This document shows positions 39,998-51,199 of a stretch of DNA of 56,848 nt, one piece after another. Below the pieces are notes generated by a model that was not told the origin of the DNA, did no database searches, and worked only from the letters and a program-made list of their open reading frames with translations. Every line of letters begins with the position of its first letter. Positions within the stretch are counted from its first letter, which is position 1. The position numbers were made by a program, and so were the translations under genes. Source of the stretch: Zhihengliuella sp. (GTDB taxonomy: Bacteria; Actinomycetota; Actinomycetes; Actinomycetales; Micrococcaceae); the NCBI RefSeq assembly GCF_031178195.1, contig NZ_JAPSJL010000013.1, forward strand, positions 1 to 56,848. The letters run 5' to 3'.

Positions 39998-40618
39998 GTG
40001 GTGATGCTCATTCTGGACCTCCTCGGGACGTTCTTCTTCGCCGTCTCGGGGAGCCTGCTCGCCGCGCGGAAGCACTTCGACATCGTCGGCTCGCTGCTCC
40101 TGGCCTCCCTCGCGGGGCTCGGCGGCGGAGTGGTGCGCGACCTCGTCCTCCACGAGGGCGTCCCCAACGCCTTCGACCAGCCGGTGTACCTGGTGCCCGT
40201 GGCGGTGGCAGCTCTGCTGGTCCTCACCGGCCTCATCCACGAGACGCGCTTCCGGCGCACGCTCCTGCTGTTCGACGCGGCCGGCCTGGCCCTGTTCTGC
40301 ATCGGCGGCACGGTGACCGCTCACGCGGCCGGGATCAACGCGGTCTCGGCCGCCCTCCTCGGCCTCACATCGGCGGTCGGCGGCGGAGTCCTGCGCGACG
40401 TCGTCGCGAACGAGGTCCCGCAGCTGTTCAACCCGCGCGGCGTCTACGCGATCCCGGCGATGCTCGGGGCGGCGCTGACCGGCCTCCTGCTCGAGCTCGG
40501 CTGGTTCTCCGTCTACGCAGGGGGAACCATCGCGGTGCTCGTCTTCGGCCTGCGGGTCCTCTCGCTCCGGCTGGGCTGGCACGTCCCGCTCGCGAACGGA
40601 AGGAGACCAGTGCAGTGA
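39998..40618 (+). CDS. TRIC/UPF0126 family cation channel protein
   Basis: A 206-aa membrane protein with seven hydrophobic segments arranged as an internal duplication, each half carrying the glycine-rich hinge motif: LAGLGGGVVRDLVL and TSAVGGGVLRDVVA. This matches bacterial TRIC (trimeric intracellular cation) channels, which pass K+. The GTG at 39998 is 8 nt after TAGGCT (39984-39989); a GTG and an ATG within the next two codons are alternatives. Its stop overlaps the next channel gene. Confidence 0.88.
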   Translation: MVMLILDLLGTFFFAVSGSLLAARKHFDIVGSLLLASLAGLGGGVVRDLVLHEGVPNAFDQPVYLVPVAVAALLVLTGLIHETRFRRTLLLFDAAGLALFCIGGTVTAHAAGINAVSAALLGLTSAVGGGVLRDVVANEVPQLFNPRGVYAIPAMLGAALTGLLLELGWFSVYAGGTIAVLVFGLRVLSLRLGWHVPLANGRRPVQ

Positions 40619-41325
40619 GTCCCGCACGCAACCAGCAACGCGTCGAGACGGCCGAGGAGCTGGCGCGGAGACTCGACCGCCCCATGGGATTCCTCGGGAT
40701 CGTCTTCCTCTTCGTGGTGCTGGGGCAGCTGCTCGTGGACGAACCCGTCTGGAGCCGGACCCTGTCGATCACCGGCTGGGTCTTCTGGACCGTGTTCGTC
40801 CTCGAGTTCCTCCTGCGCGCCTACATCGCGCGGTTCCAGCGGGCCTTCTGGCGACGCAACTGGTGGCAGGCCGTCTTCCTGCTCGTCCCCTTCCTGCGCT
40901 TCCTCCGCGCCCTGCGGGTACTCCGCCTGCTGCGCTTCGCCCGCGTGGCACGCGTCGGGGGGATCCTCTCCGCAGGCATCCGCGGGTCCCGTTCGGCAGG
41001 GCGGCTCCTGTCGAGTCGCATCGGCTGGCTGGCCGCAGTGACGGTGGTGGTCGTGCTGGCCTCCAGCCAGTTGCTGTACACGCTGGAGTCTCAGAACGAC
41101 TACGGCCAAGCGCTCTACGAGGCCGCTCTCACGACCGTGACGGGCAGCGGTATCACGAGCGAGGACCCCTTCTCCCGCGTCCTGCACGTGGTCCTGGCGC
41201 TCTACTCCATCGCCGTCTTCGCCACGCTGGCGGGTTCGATCGGCGCCTACTTCCTCCGCGACCAGCCCCCGGGCGGCGACGCCGGCGGCCGCCCGGGTGT
41301 TGGACGGCGCGCAGACGGACGATAG
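40615..41325 (+). CDS. Voltage-gated-channel-like membrane protein with an unusual selectivity filter
   Basis: A 236-aa protein of the six-transmembrane ion channel superfamily. A voltage-sensor-like S4 helix with regularly spaced arginines is clear at residues 95-113 (RFLRALRVLRLLRFARVAR). It is followed by a membrane helix, a pore helix and the filter region TTVTGSGIT (173-181), then the last helix. Potassium channels normally read TVGYG at the filter, so ion selectivity is open. The GTG overlaps the TRIC stop (GTGA), so the two channel genes are translationally coupled. The stop codon overlaps the -10 box of the glycine riboswitch promoter. Confidence 0.82.
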   Translation: MSPARNQQRVETAEELARRLDRPMGFLGIVFLFVVLGQLLVDEPVWSRTLSITGWVFWTVFVLEFLLRAYIARFQRAFWRRNWWQAVFLLVPFLRFLRALRVLRLLRFARVARVGGILSAGIRGSRSAGRLLSSRIGWLAAVTVVVVLASSQLLYTLESQNDYGQALYEAALTTVTGSGITSEDPFSRVLHVVLALYSIAVFATLAGSIGAYFLRDQPPGGDAGGRPGVGRRADGR

Positions 41326-41328
41326 AAT
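41300..41328 (+). promoter_or_regulatory. Promoter of the glycine riboswitch-gcv operon
   Basis: TTGGAC (41300-41305), a 17-bp spacer and TAGAAT (41323-41328). Transcription should begin near 41335. The -10 overlaps the stop codon of the upstream channel gene. Confidence 0.75.
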
Positions 41329-41365
41329 GAGGCAACGCGCCCGCACGGGTGCGAGCCCCTGACAC

Positions 41366-41573
41366 GCGGCGGGAGAGTCCCGACCGAAGCCACGGCCGGG
41401 CGCCGTAGGAGCAATTTCCTCCCCGGGAATCTCTCAGGCCCCCGTACCGCCGCGAAGAGGCGACTCTGGAAAGCAGCGGCCCGTCCCCGGACGGACCGCT
41501 CACCGACGGTGCAAGCGCGCCACCCCACCGGGTGGGACGTGGAATCTCTCAGGTACACCTACAGAGCGGGGAG
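41366..41573 (+). promoter_or_regulatory. Tandem glycine riboswitch
   Basis: Two consecutive glycine aptamers. The first spans about 41366-41469 with GCGGGAGAGT, CCGTAGGAGCAA, the conserved GGAATCTCTCAGGC (41426-41439) and GCGACTCTGG. The second spans about 41470-41573 with CACCGACGGTGCAAGC, GGAATCTCTCAGGTA and the closing ACAGAGCGGG. The promoter is just upstream and the gcvP start 70 nt downstream. It is expected to turn on the glycine cleavage operon when glycine is high. Edges are approximate. Confidence 0.93.
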
Positions 41574-41643
41574 GGCGAGTGCGCACCGGAGCCGAACGGC
41601 CCGGGCCGCGCCATCCGAACGCCCGCCACTCCAGGGAGCCTCC

Positions 41644-44553
<2,910 letters not shown>

Positions 44554-44563
44554 AGAGGCAGTC

Positions 44564-45739
44564 ATGACCGACTCCACCACCGCCGTCGCCACCGACACCG
44601 CGCCCGCCGCCGAGACCGACGGCCTCCGGCGCACGGCCCTCTACCCGGTCCACGCCGAACTCGGCGCCGCCTTCACCGACTTCGGCGGCTGGGACATGCC
44701 GCTGAAGTACGGCTCCGAGCTGGCCGAGCACCAGGCCGTCCGCGAGGCGGCCGGACTGTTCGACATCTCCCATATGGGCGAGATCCGGGTCCGCGGTCGG
44801 CAGGCGGCGGCGTTCCTGAACTACGCGCTCGTCGGGAACCTCGCCGTCATGAAGGTCGGCAAGGCCAAATACACGATGATCGTCGATCCCGACGGCGGCA
44901 TCATCGACGACCTGATCGTCTACCGCCGCGGCGAGGAGGACTACCTCGTGGTCGCCAACGCCGGCAACGCGCCCACCGTCCACGGAGAGCTCCGCGAGCG
45001 CGTCGCCGGCACCGGGACTGCGTTCGACGTCGAGGTCGTCGACGAGTCCGCCGAGACGTCCATGATCGCCGTCCAGGGCCCGGCCGCGGAATCGATCCTG
45101 CTCGGCCTCGTCCCGACCGAGCAGGCCGACACGGTCACCGGCATGCAGTACTACGCGGCCGACGCCGTCACGGTCGCCGGGACCGAGGTGCTGCTGGCCC
45201 GCACCGGTTACACCGGAGAGGACGGGTTCGAGCTGTACGTGCCCAACGACGACGCCGTCGGGCTCTGGCGCGCGCTGCTGGAGGCGGGGGAGCCGGCGGG
45301 CCTCATCCCCGCCGGGCTGGCCGCCCGGGACTCGCTGCGCCTCGAGGCCGGCATGCCGCTCTACGGCAACGAGCTCACGCGTCGGACCACGCCCATCGAC
45401 GCCGGCCTGGGGGCGATCGTCTCCTTCAAGAAGGAGGGCGACTTCGTCGGCCGCGCCGCGCTCGAGGCCGCCCGGGAGGCCGGGACCGCCCGTCGGCTCG
45501 TCGGCCTCAAGGGCCTGGGTCGCCGCGCCGGCCGCACGGGCTACCCGGTGCTCAAGGACGGGGTCGAGGTCGGCGTCGTCACCTCGGGCCAGCCGAGTCC
45601 GACCCTCGGCTACCCGGTCGTGATGGCGTACGTCGACGCCGAGCACGCCGAGCCGGGCACCGCCCTGGACGTCGACCTGCGCGGCAAGCCCCAGCCCTTC
45701 GAGGTCGTGGCGCTGCCGTTCTACCAGCGCCGGAAGTAA
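44564..45739 (+). CDS. gcvT: Aminomethyltransferase (glycine cleavage T protein)
   Basis: A 391-aa tetrahydrofolate-dependent T protein that releases ammonia and makes 5,10-methylene-THF from aminomethyl-GcvH. Typical stretches are FGGWDMPLKYGS, REAAGLFDISHMGEIRVRG, ARTGYTGEDGFELYVPN and LAARDSLRLEAGMPLYGNEL. An Ala/Thr-rich N-terminal extension of about 20 residues precedes the domain. It starts 10 bp after gcvP with GAGAGGCAG upstream. Confidence 0.96.
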   Translation: MTDSTTAVATDTAPAAETDGLRRTALYPVHAELGAAFTDFGGWDMPLKYGSELAEHQAVREAAGLFDISHMGEIRVRGRQAAAFLNYALVGNLAVMKVGKAKYTMIVDPDGGIIDDLIVYRRGEEDYLVVANAGNAPTVHGELRERVAGTGTAFDVEVVDESAETSMIAVQGPAAESILLGLVPTEQADTVTGMQYYAADAVTVAGTEVLLARTGYTGEDGFELYVPNDDAVGLWRALLEAGEPAGLIPAGLAARDSLRLEAGMPLYGNELTRRTTPIDAGLGAIVSFKKEGDFVGRAALEAAREAGTARRLVGLKGLGRRAGRTGYPVLKDGVEVGVVTSGQPSPTLGYPVVMAYVDAEHAEPGTALDVDLRGKPQPFEVVALPFYQRRK

Positions 45740-45777
45740 CGTAGTCACCACCGTCTCCGACAACTCTAAGGATCACC

Positions 45778-46158
45778 ATGAGCAAGGTTCTCTCCACCCT
45801 CCGCTACTCCGCCGAGCACGAATGGGTCGACGGCTCCAGCCCGGCCCGGGTCGGCCTCTCGCAGATCGCTGCGGACGCCCTCGGCGACGTCGTCTACGTC
45901 GACCTGCCCGAGGTCGACGCCGAGATCACCGCGGGTGAGGCCTGTGGCGAGGTCGAGTCCACCAAGTCCGTCTCCGAGATCTTCGCGCCCGTGACCGGCC
46001 GCGTCGTCGAGGTGAATCAGGAGGCCGTGGACAACCCCGCCCTGCTGAACACCGACCCGTACGGCGCCGGCTGGCTCTTCACGGTCGAGGTGTCCGAGGA
46101 GGGCCCGCTGCTCTCGGCCCAGGACTACGCCTCCACCAACGGCGGCGACGTCGAGTAG
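45778..46158 (+). CDS. gcvH: Glycine cleavage system H protein
   Basis: A 126-aa lipoyl carrier protein. The lipoylated Lys63 stands in [15 protein letters not shown], and the N-terminal [10 protein letters not shown] and the [16 protein letters not shown] stretch are typical. It carries the aminomethyl intermediate between P and T proteins. It lies 38 bp after gcvT. No lipoate synthesis gene or L protein (lpd) is in the window. Confidence 0.96.
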   Translation: MSKVLSTLRYSAEHEWVDGSSPARVGLSQIAADALGDVVYVDLPEVDAEITAGEACGEVESTKSVSEIFAPVTGRVVEVNQEAVDNPALLNTDPYGAGWLFTVEVSEEGPLLSAQDYASTNGGDVE

Positions 46159-46188
46159 TCGCTCCCGGGTAGTACCCGCGAGCAGCGG

Positions 46189-46219
46189 CTCGGGAGGCGT
46201 CACCGGCGACGCCCCCGAG
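46189..46219 (+). terminator. Hairpin between gcvH and sdaA
   Basis: A stem of CTCGGG and GGCGTC with their complements (46189-46219) and one opposed mismatch, 30 bp after the gcvH stop. It may cause partial termination before sdaA. Confidence 0.45.
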
Positions 46220-46342
46220 CGGCACCCCCGCCGACCGCGGGACGGCGCCGCCCCGCACCCGGGTCCGGCACCGCCGGCGCGCACCAGATCCCTCGCCGAC
46301 AGCGACCCCGACCCCGTGGACCACCACTGGCAGGAGACAGAC

Positions 46343-47773
46343 ATGGCACTGAGCGTTTTCGACCTCTTCAGCGTGGGGCTCGGCCCCTCGTCCTCCCACA
46401 CGGTAGGCCCGATGCGGGCCGCCGCGGAGTTCGCGCAGGAACTGGTCGGCACGGGCCGGATCGACGCCCTCGCGGGCCTGCGGATCGACCTCTACGGGTC
46501 CCTCGCGGCGACCGGCCGCGGCCACGGCACCATGACGGCGGTCCTGCTCGGGCTCGAGGGCTACCAGGCGGACGAGATCCTGCCGGACGTCGCCGAGGAC
46601 CGCATGGCCGCGCACGCCGAGCAGGGACGGATCGAGGTCGCGGCGCAGCTGGGGCGGGCCGTCCCGCTGGACTACCGCGTCGAGGACATGGTCCTCCACC
46701 CGCTGACCGTCCTGCCCCGGCACACCAACGGCATGCGCTTCCAGGCGCTCGATGCGGCCGGCGAGGCCCTCGCCGACTCCACCTACTTCTCCATCGGCGG
46801 CGGTTTCATCGTCCGCGAGGGCGAGGAGGACGCCGTCGTGCAGGAGATCGAGGAGCACCTGGACACGGTGCCGCACCCGTTCCGCACCGCCGCCGAGCTG
46901 TTCGAGCACTGCCGCGCCACCGGGCAGCCGGTCAGCTCGATCATGCTCGCCAACGAGTGCGCCGTGCGCCCCGAGGCGGACGTGCGCGCCGGGATCCTCC
47001 ACCTCTGGTCGGTCATGGAGGACTCGAAGGAGAACGCGCTGCGCCGCACCGGACTGCTCCCCGGCGGGCTCAAGGTCCGACGCCGAGCGCCAGCGTGGCA
47101 CGCCCGGCTGTCCGCGGAGGACGCGGACCGGGACCCGAAGTACTGGCAGGAGTGGGTCAACCTCGTGGCCCTGGCCGTGAACGAGGAGAACGCCTCCGGC
47201 GGACGGGTGGTCACCGCGCCGACCAACGGCGCCGCCGGCATCATCCCGGCCGTCATGTTCTACGCCACGCACTACTCGCCGATCGTGGAGCAGGCCGCGG
47301 GAGAGCCGGAGGAGCGGCGGCGCGCGGTGCAGGAGGACGTGATCGTCCGGTTCATGCTCACGGCCGCGGCGATCGGCGTCCTCTACAAGGAGCAGGCGTC
47401 CATCTCCGGCGCGGAGGTCGGCTGTCAGGGCGAGGTCGGCTCGGCGTCGTCCATGGCGGCCGGGGGACTCGCCGAGATCCTCGGCGGCACGCCGGACCAG
47501 GTGGAGAACGCCGCCGAGATCGCCATGGAGCACAACCTGGGCCTGACGTGCGATCCGATGGCGGGGCTGGTCCAGGTACCGTGCATCGAGCGCAACGCGA
47601 TCGCGGCCGCGAAGGCGATCAACGCCGCCAAGATGGCGCTCTGGGGCGACGGGCAGCACCGGGTCAGCCTCGACGACGTCATCGTCACCATGCGCGAGAC
47701 CGGCAAGGACATGAGTCATAAGTACAAGGAGACGGCGCTCGGCGGACTGGCCGTCAACGTGGTCGAGTGCTGA
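46343..47773 (+). CDS. sdaA: L-serine ammonia-lyase (single-chain, iron-sulfur)
   Basis: A 476-aa L-serine dehydratase that deaminates serine to pyruvate with a [4Fe-4S] cluster. The N-terminal beta domain starts [20 protein letters not shown]. Cluster cysteines are visible in [11 protein letters not shown] and in [18 protein letters not shown]. The ATG at 46343 has CAGGAG 6 nt upstream and the exact canonical N-terminus; the frame before it is not expected to be translated. Placed after gcvPTH, it would remove serine formed from excess glycine, so glycine-induced expression makes sense. Confidence 0.95.
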   Translation: MALSVFDLFSVGLGPSSSHTVGPMRAAAEFAQELVGTGRIDALAGLRIDLYGSLAATGRGHGTMTAVLLGLEGYQADEILPDVAEDRMAAHAEQGRIEVAAQLGRAVPLDYRVEDMVLHPLTVLPRHTNGMRFQALDAAGEALADSTYFSIGGGFIVREGEEDAVVQEIEEHLDTVPHPFRTAAELFEHCRATGQPVSSIMLANECAVRPEADVRAGILHLWSVMEDSKENALRRTGLLPGGLKVRRRAPAWHARLSAEDADRDPKYWQEWVNLVALAVNEENASGGRVVTAPTNGAAGIIPAVMFYATHYSPIVEQAAGEPEERRRAVQEDVIVRFMLTAAAIGVLYKEQASISGAEVGCQGEVGSASSMAAGGLAEILGGTPDQVENAAEIAMEHNLGLTCDPMAGLVQVPCIERNAIAAAKAINAAKMALWGDGQHRVSLDDVIVTMRETGKDMSHKYKETALGGLAVNVVEC

Positions 47774-47841
47774 GCGTAAAAACAGTAGTGAGAGCCTGAT
47801 TCGCCGTACGTTGCGGGGTCCGGTGTGGAAAGATTGACCGC

Positions 47842-48333
47842 ATGAGTGAACCGCAGTGGCTGACCGCAGAGGAACGCCGCGCGTGGCTGGCCCTCTGGGC
47901 CGTGTTCTTCAAGCTCCCCGGCATGCTGGACAGCGAACTGAACCGGCTCGCCAAGATCACCGTCTTCGACTACCACGTGCTCGCGATACTCTCCGAGCAG
48001 CCGGACCGGCGCCTGAGCATGAGCGACCTCGCCGCCAAGACCAGCTCCTCCCTCTCCCGACTGAGCCACGTGGTCAAGAAGCTCGAGGGGCGCGAATGGG
48101 TCGCCCGCTGCACCAGCACCGTCGACGCGCGCGTTACGGTGGCGTCTCTCACCGACGAGGGCTACCGCGCGGTGCAGGATCTGGCGCCTCCGCACGTCGC
48201 GTCGGCGCGCCGGCTCATGTTCGACCAGCTCGACGACGACGACGTCGCCGATCTGGCGCGAGTGGGGCGCAAGATCATCGCCGGGCTCGACGCGAACCAC
48301 TGGATCTTCCGCGACGAGGGCGTTCGGGAGTAG
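47842..48333 (+). CDS. MarR family transcriptional regulator
   Basis: A 163-aa winged-helix regulator. The core reads FDYHVLAILSEQPDRRLSMSDLA followed by SSSLSRLSHVVKKLEGREWV, the wing has STVDARVTVASLTDEGY, and flanking helices form the dimer interface. The ATG lies 6 nt after an AAGATT box (47830-47835) with no Shine-Dalgarno, so it may be leaderless. Targets and ligand are unknown; it is flanked by sdaA and the rpmB leader without an obvious partner. Confidence 0.87.
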   Translation: MSEPQWLTAEERRAWLALWAVFFKLPGMLDSELNRLAKITVFDYHVLAILSEQPDRRLSMSDLAAKTSSSLSRLSHVVKKLEGREWVARCTSTVDARVTVASLTDEGYRAVQDLAPPHVASARRLMFDQLDDDDVADLARVGRKIIAGLDANHWIFRDEGVRE

Positions 48334-48684
48334 TATCCCCCCGTTTTGCGCCGAGGCCGTCCGGGGCTTAGGATAGTAGACGCGTTAAGTCATGTCTGCG
48401 TGCCCTAGGGACCGCCGGTGTGGCTGCCCGTAAACCGAATAAAGCGGCCCCATGGGATAGGGAAAACATCGCAAGATGATCTCCGGGCCGCCGAGTTCAC
48501 CGTGTTTCGCGCAAGACAGGGCGCTTCGGTTGGTTCTCACCCAGCCTGGTTACCTTCATAGTCGCAGTAGAGAACGGTGTCACAACTGGTGGCGGGAAGT
48601 TATCAGCGCAGATCAGAGACAGCAATCAGGTAGCTGTATCTGTCGATGAGTACCGCCAATATTTACTACTACTGAGGAGTGATC
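48334..48684 (+). other. Gene-free, GC-poorer region: probable long structured leader of rpmB
   Basis: This 351-bp gap is clearly less GC-rich than its surroundings. TTTGCG (48345-48350), an 18-bp spacer and TAGGAT (48369-48374) form a likely promoter, giving a leader of about 300 nt before rpmB. Within it GCGGCCC (48444-48450) pairs with GGGCCGC (48485-48491) and encloses CATC-GCAA-GATG (48467-48478), a stem closed by a GNRA tetraloop. I see no ORF, tRNA or known riboswitch, and no clear Zur box. Confidence 0.4.
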
Positions 48685-48921
48685 ATGGCAGCTGTATGCC
48701 AGGTGACCGGTGCAGTCCCGAACTTCGGGCACAGCATCTCCCACTCGCACCGCCGCACCAAGCGTCGGTTCGACCCGAACATCCAGAAGAAGCGCTACTG
48801 GGTTCCGTCCCTGCGCCGCAACGTCACGCTGACGCTGTCGGTCAAGGGCATCAAGACCATCGACGCCCGCGGCATCGACGCTGTGGTGGCCGAACTGATC
48901 GCGAAGGGAGTGAAGCTCTAG
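48685..48921 (+). CDS. rpmB: 50S ribosomal protein L28
   Basis: A 78-aa L28 with the normal core [20 protein letters not shown] and a C-terminal KGVKL. It starts MAAVCQVTG and lacks the paired CxxC motifs of zinc-binding L28, so it is the zinc-free type. GAGGAG lies before the ATG at 48685; an in-frame GTG two codons earlier is too close to the ribosome binding site. It shares one base with the rpmG start. Confidence 0.95.
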   Translation: MAAVCQVTGAVPNFGHSISHSHRRTKRRFDPNIQKKRYWVPSLRRNVTLTLSVKGIKTIDARGIDAVVAELIAKGVKL

Positions 48922-49088
48922 TGGCTAAGGACAAGGACGTACGTCCCATCATCAAGCTCAAGTCCACCGCCGGGACCGGCTTCACCTACGTGACCCGTAA
49001 GAACCGTCGTAACGATCCGGACCGCATGGTCCTGAAGAAGTACGACCCGGTCATCCGCAAGCACGTCGAATTCCGAGAGGAGCGCTAA
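48921..49088 (+). CDS. rpmG: 50S ribosomal protein L33
   Basis: A 55-aa L33 ([37 protein letters not shown]). No cysteine is present, so it is the zinc-independent form. The GTG start overlaps the rpmB stop by one base (TAGTG). Confidence 0.95.
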   Translation: MAKDKDVRPIIKLKSTAGTGFTYVTRKNRRNDPDRMVLKKYDPVIRKHVEFREER

Positions 49089-49091
49089 GAC

Positions 49092-49397
49092 ATGGCCAAG
49101 AAGTCCAAGATTGCCAAGAACGAGCAGCGCAAGGTCATTGTCGAGCGCTACGCCGCCAAGCGCGCCGAACTGAAGAAGACGCTCGTCGATCCGAACGCGA
49201 CCGAGGAGGCCCGCGAAGAGGCCCGCCTGGGTCTGCAGAAGCTCCCGCGCAACGCCTCGCCGATCCGCGTCCGCAACCGCGACTCGATCGACGGCCGCCC
49301 GCGCGGCACCCTCCAGAAGTTCGGCATCTCCCGCGTTCGCTTCCGCGAGATGGCGCACCGCGGAGAGCTCCCGGGCATCACCAAGTCCTCCTGGTAG
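49092..49397 (+). CDS. rpsN: 30S ribosomal protein S14, long zinc-free form
   Basis: A 101-aa S14 of the long type without the zinc-binding cysteines ([52 protein letters not shown]). It starts 3 bp after rpmG. The three zinc-free proteins together form the set that many bacteria derepress under zinc shortage; whether separate zinc-binding copies exist elsewhere in this genome is not visible. Confidence 0.95.
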   Translation: MAKKSKIAKNEQRKVIVERYAAKRAELKKTLVDPNATEEAREEARLGLQKLPRNASPIRVRNRDSIDGRPRGTLQKFGISRVRFREMAHRGELPGITKSSW

Positions 49398-49743
49398 GAC
49401 CCCCACGGCGCCAGCCGTAGTCCTCCAGAGCGAAGGCCCCCGTCCTGCGACGGGGGCCTTCGTCGTCCCCGGCGGCGCGCGCGACGAAGGCCCCCGTCCT
49501 GCGACGGGGGCCTTCGTCGTCCCCGGCGGCGCGCGCGGCCCGCTCGTCCCGGCGCTCGCGCCAGGCCAGGACCTCCCCGGGGACATCGCGCATGGGCGTC
49601 ACGACCGGCGGGACGAGTCCGCTCAGCTTCTCCCGGTCGATCGCCCGGCGGGCGACCTCCGCGACGTCGTCGTCGGCGTCCAGCGTCGTCTCGATCTCCC
49701 GGGCCGGATCCGCCGGGCCGCCGGTCCCACCGGGCCGGAACAC
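49378..49743 (-). CDS. Possible small hydrophilic protein convergent with rpsN
   Basis: A 121-codon frame from GTG at 49743 to TGA at 49380. Third codon positions are almost all G or C, as in true genes here. The product would be charged: residues 16-75 look like an ordinary helical protein ([33 protein letters not shown]), then an 18-residue duplication ([17 protein letters not shown], twice) encoded by the tandem terminator repeat. It overlaps the rpsN 3' end by 20 bp. I see no good Shine-Dalgarno and do not recognise a family. It could be a chance frame in GC-rich DNA. Confidence 0.3.
   Translation of the reverse strand: MFRPGGTGGPADPAREIETTLDADDDVAEVARRAIDREKLSGLVPPVVTPMRDVPGEVLAWRERRDERAARAAGDDEGPRRRTGAFVARAAGDDEGPRRRTGAFALEDYGWRRGGPTRRTW
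49431..49538. repeat. 54-bp tandem duplication carrying two rpsN terminators
   Basis: Two copies of a 54-bp unit start at 49431 and 49485 and differ at about one base. Each holds a perfect 14-bp stem with a 4-nt loop (49431-49462 and 49485-49516), so rpsN is followed by two identical terminators. The remaining sequence up to 49743 may be coding on the minus strand. Confidence 0.9.
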
Positions 49744-49839
49744 GGCCGCGAGCCGTCCGAATCCCCTGAAAACTCGGGGAAAACCTAAAAAATCGGGCCG
49801 AAACCCGGGATTCTGGGCGTGTCCGCCAGTCGCGGCTGG

Positions 49840-49845
49840 TAGTTT
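49840..49845 (+). promoter_or_regulatory. Putative -10 box of the HU gene
   Basis: TAGTTT lies about 80 nt before the HU start in an AT-richer patch (49760-49850) that breaks the high GC of the region. No convincing -35 was found. Confidence 0.35.
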
Positions 49846-49922
49846 TCACTCAGAAGACCTCGCGACCGCGGGGCGGCCCGCCCCGATCGGCGCGGGAGGA
49901 AGAGCTGTCCAGGAGGACCACA

Positions 49923-50204
49923 TTGGCTATGAACCGTAAAGAGCTCGTTGAGGCAGTCGCCGAGAAGACCGGCAACTCGCAGGTCGCCGTGAACGGCGTC
50001 CTCGACGCCGTGTTCGACGTCTTCGTCGAGCAGGTCGGCAAGGGCGAGAAGGTCTCGATCCCGGGCTGGCTCGCCGTGGAGCGCACCGACCGCGCCGCCC
50101 GCACGGGCCGCAACCCGCAGACCGGTGCCGCCATCGAGATCCCGGCCGGCCACTCGGTCAAGCTGACCGCCGGCTCCAAGCTGAAGGCCGCCGTCGCCAA
50201 GTAG
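49923..50204 (+). CDS. hup: DNA-binding protein HU
   Basis: A 93-aa histone-like protein. Helical dimer part NRKELVEAVAEKTGNSQ, then GWLAVERTDRAARTGRNPQT with the DNA-binding arm and the conserved RNPQTG, then AGSKLKAAVAK. The start is the TTG at 49923 with AGGAGG 7 nt upstream, giving MAMNRKEL; the ATG two codons later is too far from the ribosome binding site. It is the short form without the lysine-rich tail seen in many actinobacterial HUs. Confidence 0.92.
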   Translation: MAMNRKELVEAVAEKTGNSQVAVNGVLDAVFDVFVEQVGKGEKVSIPGWLAVERTDRAARTGRNPQTGAAIEIPAGHSVKLTAGSKLKAAVAK

Positions 50205-50261
50205 TCTGCCCCGCAGGCTGCAGCGAACCGCGTGTTCGTTTCCCCACACGGGGAACCAGGA

Positions 50262-50299
50262 AGGCCCGTCCCGCCCCTCTCGGGCGGGGACGGGCCTTT
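50262..50299 (+). terminator. Rho-independent terminator of the HU gene
   Basis: A 15-bp GC stem with one bulge (50262-50297), small loop, and a short T-rich tail. Confidence 0.85.
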
Positions 50300-50424
50300 C
50301 TACTTGCCGTAGAATTCGAGGCGGACGCCCGTTCGCGGGCGGTCAGTCCCTGTGCGTGACGGCGCCGCCGACAGCAGGCCCCCGCCACTGCAGAAGCCGA
50401 TCAGATCCGACGCGTAAGGACCCC

Positions 50425-51180
50425 ATGCACTCCCTCCGGAGCAGCCGAGCAGCTGTTGCACCCGCACCCTCGATCCGCGCCGCGCTGGCCGCGGCCCTCG
50501 CCTGCCTGGCGGTCCTCGCGGCTGTGGCGCTGGCGCCCGCCGCGCACGCACACGACCAGCTGGTCGCCACCGACCCCGAGTCCGGTGCCGTCCTCGCGCA
50601 GACACCGGAGACGCTCGGCCTGACGTTCAGTGGCGAGGTCCAGGAGATCGGCAGCGCGTTCGAGCTCACCGCGCAGGACGGGACCGATTACCCGAGCACC
50701 GCGACGATCGAGCGCACCCAGGTGACGGTGACGCCCACGGAGGCCCTCCCGGCCGGCGACTACACCCTGTCCTGGCGCGTGATCTCCTCCGACGGCCACC
50801 CGATCGAGGGCACGACGGCGAACGGCCAGGCGGTGACGTTCTCCGTCGCCGGGGCGCCCGCCGACTCAGGGGGAGCCGAGCCGTCCGCCACGCAGCCCGC
50901 GGACGGCACGGCCGACGCGGAACCGTCGGCCGCCGCGTCGAGTGCCGCCGCGCCGCAGGACGACCAGGGACAGGACGACCAGGTGCAGGGCACCGACGCC
51001 CAGGACTCCGAGCAGGCGGCGGGCGACCCGATGGCGGCTCTCTGGATCGCCCTCGCCGCGATCGCGGCGGCCGCGCTGGTCTGGATCCTCGCCGCAAAGG
51101 CGAAGCGCGTCACCGAGGGCCAGCAGCGGCCCGACCAGACGTCCGAGGGCGACGACTCCGCCGCCGGCGGACGGTCCTGA
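50425..51180 (+). CDS. CopC-domain copper-binding protein with C-terminal membrane anchor
   Basis: A 251-aa exported protein. The signal peptide ends AAHAHDQL, so after cleavage a histidine is at or next to the mature N-terminus, as in CopC where it binds Cu(II). The second ligand region is ISSDGHPIEGT. After the CopC domain (to about residue 150) comes a Ser/Ala/Asp/Gln-rich linker, one membrane helix (WIALAAIAAAALVWILA) and a basic tail. The ATG at 50425 has AAGGA upstream; the frame before it is ignored. It is 19 bp from the CopD-CtaG gene, so the two form an operon for copper handling. Confidence 0.87.
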   Translation: MHSLRSSRAAVAPAPSIRAALAAALACLAVLAAVALAPAAHAHDQLVATDPESGAVLAQTPETLGLTFSGEVQEIGSAFELTAQDGTDYPSTATIERTQVTVTPTEALPAGDYTLSWRVISSDGHPIEGTTANGQAVTFSVAGAPADSGGAEPSATQPADGTADAEPSAAASSAAAPQDDQGQDDQVQGTDAQDSEQAAGDPMAALWIALAAIAAAALVWILAAKAKRVTEGQQRPDQTSEGDDSAAGGRS

Positions 51181-51199
51181 CGACCGTGGGGCCTGGCGC

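Noticed and set aside
48440-48560. tRNA, RNase P or other known structural RNA in the rpmB leader
   Set aside because: No T-loop consensus, no cloverleaf and none of the conserved RNase P or tmRNA sequences could be found.
48334-48684. Zur box controlling the zinc-free ribosomal protein genes
   Set aside because: No TGnAAAnnnnTTTnCA-type palindrome is present in the gap.
49431-49538. CRISPR-like repeat
   Set aside because: Only two adjacent 54-bp copies without spacers, and each folds into a terminator. No cas genes.
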